This document shows, piece by piece, positions 1 to 5,141 of a stretch of DNA of 5,146 nt. Within the stretch, counting starts at the first letter, position 1, and the number at the start of each line of letters is the position of its first letter. The notes under the pieces were generated by a model, which saw only the letters and a list, made by a program, of their open reading frames with translations, was not told where the DNA came from and did not search any database. This DNA is from CAYJAZ01 sp964370095 (GTDB lineage Bacteria > Desulfobacterota > Desulfovibrionia > Desulfovibrionales > Desulfovibrionaceae), in contig CAYJHJ010000104.1 of the NCBI GenBank assembly GCA_964370095.1, positions 1-5,146 on the forward strand, given 5' to 3'. Both the position numbers and the translations under genes were made by a program.

Positions 1-433
1 ATTTAACATCATCTTCTTCAAGTGCATCAAGGTTTTGCAATTCTGCTAAACTAAAACCGTATAAAGAGGTATAAATTTCTCTGGTTGTTCCGGCAAGAAT
101 ATTTTCATAAATTTGCGGAAGTAGAAGTGAACCTTCTTTTGAAAAAAGGTTAAAGTTTTTCCGTGTTCTTTCTAACTTGATAGTACCTTGAGAAGAGGTT
201 TCTAATTCGATCATACCACCAAGTTGAGGATTTTTTTTTGCAAAAAGACCTTCACGTGATTTTTTTGAACGTGCGGAGGGGAAACCTGTAAGAACTGTTC
301 GGAAAAACTCTAAAGTTGTGGATTTACCTGCCTCATTTTGCCCTAAAAAAATAATTAAACCATTAGGTAGTTGAGAAAGGCTTTGCTTTTCAAGAATTCC
401 AAATTCATATATATTAAAGGATGTTATCTTCAT
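1..433 (-). CDS. YhaN-like SbcC/Rad50-type ATPase, N-terminal part (runs off the left edge)
   Basis: I translated this by hand from the ATG at 433; 144 codons are visible and the reading frame is open to the window edge. The N-terminus (MKITSFNIYEFGIL) is the usual first strand of SMC/Rad50-type ATPases. A Walker A motif, GQNEAGKST, lies at residues 31-39. A later segment, roughly residues 113-143, contains LYGFSLAELQNLDAL, which resembles the segment following Walker A in YhaN-type AAA proteins rather than classic SbcC. Family members usually continue into a long coiled coil and a C-terminal half with Walker B; none of that is in view. The start overlaps the stop of the upstream nuclease gene (ATGA), and no good ribosome binding site precedes it, so translation is probably coupled. 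Inferred role: ATP-driven partner of the neighbouring nuclease in DNA end processing or repair. The ATPase call is firm; the YhaN subfamily is likely but rests on a fragment. Confidence 0.87.
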   Translation of the reverse strand, partial: MKITSFNIYEFGILEKQSLSQLPNGLIIFLGQNEAGKSTTLEFFRTVLTGFPSARSKKSREGLFAKKNPQLGGMIELETSSQGTIKLERTRKNFNLFSKEGSLLLPQIYENILAGTTREIYTSLYGFSLAELQNLDALEEDDVK

Positions 434-1848
434 ACGTTTATATCGCTTTCAAGGGTATCAGCACAAATATATTGTGCTTTTTTCACAATTCTTTCAAGAT
501 TTACACGACTTGTAGGCATTGGTATTATTTTTTTATGTTGCTTTAGAATGGGCGATTCATGATAAATTTTTTCCAGGGTAGCTTCAAGTAAGTCCTCGGA
601 ATTTTGAACTTTATCTTGATGTTGAGTATAGGGGGCTTTAAGTAGATTTTCGGCTTCTTGTAAAACTTGTGCAAGAAAATCATCACCTTTAAGTAATGCC
701 TGTATATTTTTTTCTTCTTCAATATCACTTGTTTCTACTTTAATATCTTTTATAAAAACGTTGGGAGACATTGTTTTGCCGTGCTCATTCAGTGATTCTA
801 TTAATTCTTGTATGATGTTAATATTTCGGAGTTTTTTATTTAATATACTTTTATTTATAAGAGTTAATTCAAGAATAAGTTGCTTCGTTGTTGAAGATAG
901 GCTATCAGCAAGTTCAAGTATTTCTTCAAGAAGTACAGATTGAAGCGTTGAAATATCAATTAGTTGCTCAAGGTTGTCTTCGTGATGAATCGTGGAAGAA
1001 GCTTGATGATTGTGAAAAGCTTCAGTAGATTTGCCAGAAGGATTAAGTTTTTGTATATTAAATTGAAATTTTTTCCAAACTAAGGGAGAGAGCGGAATAA
1101 AGTCATGCGTAATTTCAAAGCCTTGCCCCATATCGCCCATTTTCATTTTTACAAGCACACAGCCGTGTTCGTTTTCTTCATTAATATGTGTGCCTTGCAA
1201 AGCACCTGAATAGATGATTAAAGGATTTATTTCAAGTTTTTGAAATTTATGTGCATGCCCAAGGGCCCAATAATGAGGGTTTTTATCTTTCAATTCAGCA
1301 AGAGAACAAGGGGCATAAATTGCTTCCCCATCATTTTTATTTAAAGAAGTATGTAGCATGAAAATATGAAAATGATCTTTCTTCATTTTTTCAGTAATTG
1401 TTTGAAATTGAAGTGAAAGATTAGCTGTTTCTCTTTTTTTTGTATGGCTGATGCCATGAATATAAGCTATAGTTACATCGTCTTTTTTAAATATTTTGCT
1501 TTCTACTTTTTCATTAAAAACATGAACATTATTAGGCCATTGAATATATTTGAAGTTTTGGTCAAGTGGATCATGGTTTCCGTGAGCGATATATACTTGA
1601 ATATTAAAATTATGAAGTTTTTCACACATTTCTTTAATGGCTAATCTAGCTTTTAGGCTTGCATCTTCATGATTCCAAATATCGCCTGAAAGCAAAAGTG
1701 CATCTGGTTTTTCTTTTATTGTAAATTGATAAAGGTTTTCAAGTGCGTTAAATGTTGCGTGTGAGCTTGTGCTTGAAAAAAGTGGTAAGTTTTTCATTGG
1801 CACATCAAGATGTAAGTCAGCGGCATGTATAAATTTAAATTCTTTCAT
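430..1848 (-). CDS. YhaO-like DNA repair exonuclease (SbcD/Mre11-type metallophosphoesterase)
   Basis: The protein is 472 aa from the ATG at 1848. The calcineurin-like phosphoesterase motifs are all present in order: DLH at residues 11-13, GD at 55-56, GNHD at 90-93, a lone His at 166 (MLHTS) and GHAH at 197-200. These residues bind the two metal ions, usually manganese, in this family. The stretch IIYSGALQGTHINE at about 211-224 matches the typical end of the YhaO catalytic domain. Residues from about 260 onward form a charged, mostly helical C-terminal region that I cannot assign, and the protein looks somewhat longer than Bacillus YhaO (about 408 aa). The frame stays open to a TTG at 1914, but the ATG at 1848 puts the FIHAADLHLD motif at the N-terminus as in the family, so I chose it. 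Neither start has a clear Shine-Dalgarno sequence. It overlaps the downstream ATPase gene by four bases, and the two probably form a nuclease-ATPase complex acting on DNA ends. Confidence 0.92.
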   Translation of the reverse strand: MKEFKFIHAADLHLDVPMKNLPLFSSTSSHATFNALENLYQFTIKEKPDALLLSGDIWNHEDASLKARLAIKEMCEKLHNFNIQVYIAHGNHDPLDQNFKYIQWPNNVHVFNEKVESKIFKKDDVTIAYIHGISHTKKRETANLSLQFQTITEKMKKDHFHIFMLHTSLNKNDGEAIYAPCSLAELKDKNPHYWALGHAHKFQKLEINPLIIYSGALQGTHINEENEHGCVLVKMKMGDMGQGFEITHDFIPLSPLVWKKFQFNIQKLNPSGKSTEAFHNHQASSTIHHEDNLEQLIDISTLQSVLLEEILELADSLSSTTKQLILELTLINKSILNKKLRNINIIQELIESLNEHGKTMSPNVFIKDIKVETSDIEEEKNIQALLKGDDFLAQVLQEAENLLKAPYTQHQDKVQNSEDLLEATLEKIYHESPILKQHKKIIPMPTSRVNLERIVKKAQYICADTLESDINV

Positions 1849-1950
1849 AAGATAATTTTTATTTAGAGTATTTTTGGTTTGTTCAACTAGGTATTTGATA
1901 TAATATTTATTCAATTTTGTGAAGCACTTTTTGATTGTAAAAAATATATT
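1849..1950 (-). promoter_or_regulatory. Leader region expected to hold the promoter of the yhaO/yhaN-like operon
   Basis: Because a strong terminator closes the upstream unit, the nuclease operon should start its own transcript within these roughly 100 bases. The region is very AT-rich, with several -10-like words (such as TATTAT and TATATC near 1900-1910 on the minus strand), but I find no -35/-10 pair with good matches and proper spacing. The promoter is inferred from context and not located. Confidence 0.3.
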
Positions 1951-1983
1951 AAAAAAAACGAATTTATAAAATAAATTCGTTTT
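1951..1983 (-). terminator. Rho-independent terminator of the two-gene phage-like unit
   Basis: Perfect 13-bp inverted repeat with arms AAAACGAATTTAT at 1955-1967 and ATAAATTCGTTTT at 1971-1983, separated by a 3-nt loop. Read on the minus strand, the stem runs straight into eight T residues (complement of 1951-1958), giving a U-tract. It begins 28 bases beyond the stop codon at 2011. The stem has only two G-C pairs, as expected in so AT-rich a genome, but its length and tight loop make it convincing. On the plus strand only four T follow, so it should act mainly leftward. It isolates the yhaO/yhaN-like operon from the upstream genes. Confidence 0.82.
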
Positions 1984-2010
1984 AGATGAGAGTGAAAATG
2001 TAATTATACT

Positions 2011-2526
2011 TTATTTTATTATTTCACCATATTCAAGAAGTTTTTTATAATCAGGATCATCAATAGTTATTATTGACTTTAGTTTGTTGCTTAGAAAACC
2101 CTTGTCATTGATTTCAGTGTCAACTGTGATAGGAAAAATATAAGTATTTATATCACTAAAAGAATGTAATTTTCTTGCAAATTTAGCATTTTCGCTAAAA
2201 TCTTTTGGGCTAATAGACCAATTTGCTTCTACTAAAGCCCGAAGGTGGCTTTTTGAAATTTCTATAGCTTTCTGATGGCCCGGTGTGATTGGATTGGAAA
2301 TATTAAAATTATGAAAAAAATAAGTGTTTTTATATGTTCCACGAACAACTTTTAGCTTCACGCATAATTGTTCAATGCCTGAGCTTCTTTTAGTTAATTC
2401 CTTTGCAGAACCTATATTTTGTGCACTTGGATAAATGATGGAAAGCTTGACAAATACTTTTGATAAAGAGGGAATAAGATGTATTGAGGTTGATTGGAAA
2501 TTAGCGGCATTAAGATCGAAATTCAT
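2011..2526 (-). CDS. DUF669-like phage-type protein (171 aa)
   Basis: Starts at an ATG preceded by a strong ribosome binding site, AAGGAG at 2532-2537, five bases away. The sequence opens with MNFDLN, has LIPS near residue 17, and continues with a G-T-Y-K-N segment followed by FHNFNISNPITPGHQKAIEIS at about 63-91. It then shows HLRALVEANWSISPKD at about 94-109 and an FARKLHSFSDI segment at 116-126. From memory of the family, these match the conserved layout of DUF669-type proteins in proteobacterial phages and prophages, in which an F/NFNL...NP/TPGH...AxEIS...LRA core is diagnostic. Such genes usually sit beside RecA-like ATPases, helicases or nucleases of phage replication and recombination, and single-strand DNA binding has been suggested; no enzyme motif is visible. 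There is no signal peptide or membrane segment, so it should be cytoplasmic. It follows the gene ending at 2574 by 47 bases and is probably cotranscribed with it. The function is unproven. Confidence 0.83.
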   Translation of the reverse strand: MNFDLNAANFQSTSIHLIPSLSKVFVKLSIIYPSAQNIGSAKELTKRSSGIEQLCVKLKVVRGTYKNTYFFHNFNISNPITPGHQKAIEISKSHLRALVEANWSISPKDFSENAKFARKLHSFSDINTYIFPITVDTEINDKGFLSNKLKSIITIDDPDYKKLLEYGEIIK

Positions 2527-2531
2527 GGTTT

Positions 2532-2537
2532 CTCCTT
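2532..2537 (-). promoter_or_regulatory. Ribosome binding site of the DUF669-like gene
   Basis: AAGGAG on the minus strand, five bases (AAACC) before the ATG at 2526. The match to the 16S rRNA tail is strong, and its layout is nearly identical to the site of the gene upstream (AAGGAG, then AAAGC, then ATG). Confidence 0.85.
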
Positions 2538-2573
2538 AAAAATAATTTTATAATGGAATACAATACTGAAGAA

Positions 2574-3089
2574 CTAATTTTTTTTTATAATATTAACTGT
2601 ATAAAATTGCTGTATTTCAAAAGCTTTATACATTTTTTTTGCTAATTTAAGTGGAGCAGACTTAATAAAATCATCAAAAAATTGTTTTGAATAGAGTTTG
2701 TATTCTTTTTTAAACATTCTATTAAACTCAAATAAGTCTAAATCTTGTTTTATAATAGAAAGTTTATTAGAATCAAATTTATATTTTTCTTGCTTTTGCA
2801 CTTTGGCTATATAGCTGTTATTTGTGTTTATTACAGCAGTTTTTTTTCTGTCTTCAAAAATGGCTTCATTTCTTATTGCTTCATATAAAATTTTTAATCT
2901 TGCTTCTATGCAAACCTTTTTAAGCTTTAGTTTATAAGCTTCTTCAACAATATTTTCAAGTGTAGAAGTTGATTTTTCTGTGCGGGGCTGCACAATATCT
3001 TCACGTGATAATCTTTCAACTTTTAAATTGTTGCTGCCTTTATAAAAGTCTTTTTTTTCTGATGATAAATGGTCCATAGCTTTGTCCAT
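2574..3089 (-). CDS. Hypothetical protein, possibly a phage recombination/replication-associated family (171 aa)
   Basis: The frame is open from a TTG at 3131, but the ATG at 3089 has AAGGAG five bases upstream and is the likely start, giving MDKAMDHL and 171 residues. The first 50 residues are polar and probably disordered. Residues about 45-75 form a Lys/Glu-rich helix (LENIVEEAYKLKLKK, then EARLKILYEAI). Residues about 83-105 look like a beta hairpin (TAVINTNNSYIAKVQKQEKY), followed by KFDSNKLSIIKQDL and EYKLYSKQFFDDFI. The order helix, strand pair, (F/V)D..KL..I, then (K)xEYxLxxKxFxDF, ending in a TVNI strand, recalls small phage proteins with a KVT-type strand and a KPELD-like segment that occur near DUF669 and Cas4-like nuclease genes. 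This is a weak, memory-based resemblance and no catalytic motif is visible. The protein is basic and soluble, with no signal peptide. It leads the unit that continues into the DUF669-like gene. Confidence 0.72.
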   Translation of the reverse strand: MDKAMDHLSSEKKDFYKGSNNLKVERLSREDIVQPRTEKSTSTLENIVEEAYKLKLKKVCIEARLKILYEAIRNEAIFEDRKKTAVINTNNSYIAKVQKQEKYKFDSNKLSIIKQDLDLFEFNRMFKKEYKLYSKQFFDDFIKSAPLKLAKKMYKAFEIQQFYTVNIIKKN

Positions 3090-3094
3090 GCTTT

Positions 3095-3100
3095 CTCCTT
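3095..3100 (-). promoter_or_regulatory. Ribosome binding site that decides the start at 3089
   Basis: AAGGAG on the minus strand, five bases before the ATG at 3089. It favours this ATG over the in-frame TTG at 3131, which has no comparable site and would also overlap the candidate promoter. Confidence 0.85.
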
Positions 3101-3121
3101 GTTTAGTTTTTTTGATAATTT

Positions 3122-3150
3122 TATTTATCAAATATAATACAAAATGTCAA
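3122..3150 (-). promoter_or_regulatory. Candidate sigma-70 promoter for the two-gene phage-like unit
   Basis: A perfect -35 hexamer, TTGACA, lies at 3145-3150 on the minus strand. A 17-base spacer leads to a weaker -10, TAAATA, at 3122-3127. Transcription would start near 3115 and give a leader of about 26 bases containing the ribosome binding site at 3095-3100, a sensible arrangement. A second TTGACA lies 20 bases further upstream at 3165-3170, with no -10 partner at normal spacing. The -10 match is only fair and the region is AT-rich, so confidence is moderate. Confidence 0.45.
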
Positions 3151-3206
3151 GGAGTAGCCTTTTTTGTCAAAAAAATGAATTTACTAATGCTTTTTATAGC
3201 GTAGAG

Positions 3207-3248
3207 AAAAATTTATTAAAATATATTAAGATTATAGAATAAATTTTT
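3207..3248. repeat. 11-bp perfect inverted repeat upstream of rpoN
   Basis: AAAAATTTATT at 3207-3217 is the exact reverse complement of AATAAATTTTT at 3238-3248, with a 20-base spacer. The arms are pure A/T, so chance occurrence in this composition is a serious possibility. It could be an operator or a weak hairpin in a long rpoN leader. Confidence 0.35.
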
Positions 3249-3330
3249 TTATTTTTTATATTTTCTAGACTTTTTCTATTGCTTCTTTTCAAAAAGTATG
3301 CCAAAGTATAAACATCTTAGTTAATGAAAC

Positions 3331-3360
3331 TTAATTAAAATAAAAATAGTTAAATATAAT
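3331..3360 (+). promoter_or_regulatory. Candidate sigma-70 promoter of rpoN
   Basis: A perfect TATAAT lies at 3355-3360. Eighteen bases upstream, at 3331-3336, is TTAATT, a poor -35. Transcription would start near 3367, leaving a leader of about 35 bases before the ATG at 3402. Perfect -10 words are common by chance in such AT-rich DNA, so this is only a candidate. Confidence 0.35.
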
Positions 3361-3391
3361 TATGAAACAGTAAATAACAAATAAAAAAAAT

Positions 3392-3395
3392 AGGA
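3392..3395 (+). promoter_or_regulatory. Ribosome binding site of rpoN
   Basis: AGGA six bases before the ATG at 3402, within TAGGAAATATT. It supports the chosen start, which also gives the canonical RpoN N-terminus. Confidence 0.7.
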
Positions 3396-3401
3396 AATAT
3401 T

Positions 3402-4913
3402 ATGGCTCTTGAACTTAGGCAGCAACTCAAAATGACACAACAGCTTGTAATGACACAACAATTGCAGCAAGCTATTAGTCTTTTGCAGCTTTCTCGACTT
3501 GAGCTTATGGATACTATTTCCTCTGAAATGTTAGAAAACCCTTTTTTAGAAGAATCATTTGATGAAGCATCTACAGAGCATGATTTTATTGAGAAACAAA
3601 CCGATAACGAAACGGTTTATGATAAAGAAATTTCAAATGCTGCTGATTGGGAAGACTATTTAGGTGATTTATCAAGCACGCCAAGATCAAGTTCAGCAAG
3701 AGAATATGAAGCTTTGGATGAACTGACAAGCTATGAATCAAGGTATTCAACAAAAACAAGTCTTGAATCACACCTTATGTGGCAGCTGCATCTTTCTGAA
3801 TTTACTGAGCAAGAAATTGCCATAGGGGAAGCCATAATAGGAAATCTTGATGATAAAGGTTTTTTGGCAGCCACAATGCATGAAATTTTGCATCAGCTTG
3901 AACAAGATTTAGTTTTTATAGATCAAGAAGAATCATTAAACACTTCACAAGAGAAGAATGATAATCATGATTTAATTTCAGAAATGAATGTAAAAATTGA
4001 TTTTATTGAAAAAGTTCTTTCAAAAATTCAACATTTTGATCCTGTTGGCGTTGCTTCAAGAAGTGTGCAAGAGTCTTTGCTTGTTCAAATTAGAAGCTTA
4101 AATTATGATAGAGACCCAATTTTGTTGGAGCTTATTTCTTCTCATTTAGAAGATCTTGAATTAAAAAGATATAAACCAATTATGAAAAAGTTCAAAATTG
4201 ATGAAGAAATCTTATTCGAATATCTTCAACTTATTAAATCTCTTGATCCAATGCCAGGTGCTGGATATTCTGATGTGCAAAGCCATTATGTTTCACCGGA
4301 TGTATATGTTTATCAAGTGGAAGATGATTTTTTAATAGTATTAAATGAAGAAGGAATACCCCAATTACAACTAAGCGAAATTTATACACAAATGCCTGTA
4401 ACTAAAATTTCTAACGAACAAAAAGAATTTTTATCAGAAAAACAAAAATCAGCAACTTGGCTTATAAAAGCTATCTATCAAAGGCAGAAAACTTTATATA
4501 AAGTTGTAGAATCTATTGTTAAATATCAACAAGAATTTTTTATGTATGGTGTTACAAAGCTTAAGCCGCTTATTTTAAAAACTGTTGCTGAAGATATAGG
4601 GATGCATGAGTCAACAATTTCACGTATAACAACAAATAAATATATTGCGACAACTCACGGAACTTTTGAAATTAAATTCTTTTTTAATTCCGGATTGATT
4701 TTAGAAAACGGAAACGAAGTTGGCTCTGAATCAGTAAAAGCTGCTATAAAAAAATATATTTCTGAAGAAGATCCAAAAAATCCACTTTCTGATGAAAAAT
4801 TATGTGAAATATTGAAAAATGAATTGAGTGTTGATATGGCAAGAAGAACTGTTGCTAAATATCGCACTGCTTTAGATATTCCATCGTCTTCTAAAAGGAA
4901 ATCTTTTTTCTAA
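3402..4913 (+). CDS. rpoN: RNA polymerase sigma-54 factor RpoN
   Basis: This 503-aa protein has the full sigma-54 architecture. Region I (residues 1-50) is Gln- and Leu-rich, with QQLVMTQQLQQAISLLQLS and ENPFLEE; it contacts activator proteins and holds the polymerase closed. Region II (about 51-120) is acidic and variable. The core-binding domain follows (about 125-300), with LMWQLHLSEFTEQE, NLDDKGFL, IQHFDPVGVASRSVQESLL and IKSLDPMPGAGYS. The DNA-binding part has the helix-turn-helix segment LKPLILKTVAEDIGMHESTISR (387-408), then NKYIATTHGTFEIKFFF, and the diagnostic RpoN box ARRTVAKYR at 480-488, which reads the -24 element. The length is normal for the family. It directs polymerase to -24/-12 promoters and needs an AAA+ enhancer-binding activator that hydrolyses ATP. 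One oddity is MTQQ in Region I where most relatives have MTPQ. It is transcribed away from the phage-like unit, and a sigma-54 type promoter lies about 150 bases downstream. Confidence 0.98.
   Translation: MALELRQQLKMTQQLVMTQQLQQAISLLQLSRLELMDTISSEMLENPFLEESFDEASTEHDFIEKQTDNETVYDKEISNAADWEDYLGDLSSTPRSSSAREYEALDELTSYESRYSTKTSLESHLMWQLHLSEFTEQEIAIGEAIIGNLDDKGFLAATMHEILHQLEQDLVFIDQEESLNTSQEKNDNHDLISEMNVKIDFIEKVLSKIQHFDPVGVASRSVQESLLVQIRSLNYDRDPILLELISSHLEDLELKRYKPIMKKFKIDEEILFEYLQLIKSLDPMPGAGYSDVQSHYVSPDVYVYQVEDDFLIVLNEEGIPQLQLSEIYTQMPVTKISNEQKEFLSEKQKSATWLIKAIYQRQKTLYKVVESIVKYQQEFFMYGVTKLKPLILKTVAEDIGMHESTISRITTNKYIATTHGTFEIKFFFNSGLILENGNEVGSESVKAAIKKYISEEDPKNPLSDEKLCEILKNELSVDMARRTVAKYRTALDIPSSSKRKSFF
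3431..3460 (+). repeat. 12-bp direct repeat inside rpoN Region I
   Basis: AATGACACAACA occurs at 3431-3442 and again at 3449-3460, an 18-base (six-codon) period. It encodes two MTQQL units in a row (residues 11-15 and 17-21). The identity at DNA level suggests a small local duplication or conversion, not just similar protein constraints. Confidence 0.75.
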
Positions 4914-5045
4914 AACTTTCATGTTTTCTTGAAAAATATAATTGTTTTTATAAGTCAAAAAAATGTCAAATTTAAATAAATAGGAGAAAAAACTAGGAAA
5001 ATAAATCCTCATATTAACTTTCCAAACATAAAACCCACTTATATA

Positions 5046-5064
5046 GCCAATTTTATTTTTTGGC
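5046..5064. repeat. GCCAA/TTGGC inverted repeat touching the -24 element
   Basis: GCCAA at 5046-5050 and TTGGC at 5060-5064 are exact inverted repeats around a 9-base T-rich centre. The right arm is the -24 element of the sigma-54 promoter itself. With arms of only five bases it may be chance, but G/C-containing words are rare here. Confidence 0.4.
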
Positions 5065-5076
5065 ATAAAACTTGCT
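5061..5076 (+). promoter_or_regulatory. Sigma-54 (RpoN) promoter, -24/-12
   Basis: TGGCATAAAACTTGCT fits the TGGCAC-N5-TTGCW consensus. The invariant GG (5062-5063) and GC (5074-5075) are separated by exactly ten bases, as sigma-54 requires; only the C of TGGCAC is changed, to T. Taking C5075 as -12, transcription would start near 5087 and leave about 60 bases of leader before the window ends. The site lies in non-coding DNA and points toward a gene outside the window. Its activator-binding site is not identified. Confidence 0.78.
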
Positions 5077-5135
5077 ACAATGAGTTTAGATAAGAAAAAA
5101 TTGCCGTATAGTTTATATCTGACTATATATTATAT

Positions 5136-5141
5136 AAGGGG
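5136..5141 (+). promoter_or_regulatory. Possible ribosome binding site of a gene just beyond the window
   Basis: AAGGGG stands out in A/T-only surroundings, six bases from the right edge and about 50 bases after the predicted sigma-54 transcription start. At usual spacing the start codon would be at or just after 5147. The gene itself cannot be seen. Confidence 0.4.

Larger units (their letters stand above)
3090..3401. other. Divergent intergenic region between the phage-like unit and rpoN
   Basis: These 312 bases hold no convincing reading frame. They are extremely AT-rich. From left to right they contain the ribosome binding site and candidate promoter of the leftward unit, two TTGACA boxes 20 bases apart, an 11-bp inverted repeat at 3207-3248, a TATAAT -10 candidate for rpoN at 3355-3360 and the rpoN ribosome binding site at 3392-3395. 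I see no RNA gene or riboswitch-like fold. Confidence 0.6.

Noticed and set aside
371..562. Short plus-strand frames inside the nuclease gene (also near 761-943 and 1444-1644)
   Set aside because: They lie opposite a gene with full conserved motifs and show no family features of their own.
1849..1914. N-terminal extension of the nuclease from a TTG at 1914
   Set aside because: The extra 22 residues precede the family's normal N-terminus (MKEFKFIHAADLHLD), and the TTG has no ribosome binding site.
3090..3131. N-terminal extension of the 171-aa cassette protein from a TTG at 3131
   Set aside because: The ATG at 3089 has a strong AAGGAG at proper spacing, and the TTG falls between the candidate promoter elements.
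3865..3880. Second sigma-54-like site (TGGCAG...ATGCA) with correct GG/GC spacing
   Set aside because: It is inside the rpoN coding sequence, the -12 word is ATGCA instead of TTGCA, and no gene start follows; probably chance.
3166..4965. The 12-mer GTCAAAAAAATG present on both sides of rpoN (3166-3177 and 4954-4965)
   Set aside because: It is mostly an A tract, with no longer flanking identity and no mobile-element gene between the copies, so it is not evidence of insertion ends.
4872..5066. 64-codon minus-strand frame overlapping the end of rpoN
   Set aside because: It overlaps conserved rpoN coding sequence and the sigma-54 promoter, has no recognisable domain, and is expected by chance in AT-rich DNA.
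5101..5129. Sigma-70-like pair TTGCCG and TATATA with 17-base spacing
   Set aside because: The matches are modest, the sequence is A/T-repetitive, and the predicted start would fall on the possible ribosome binding site.
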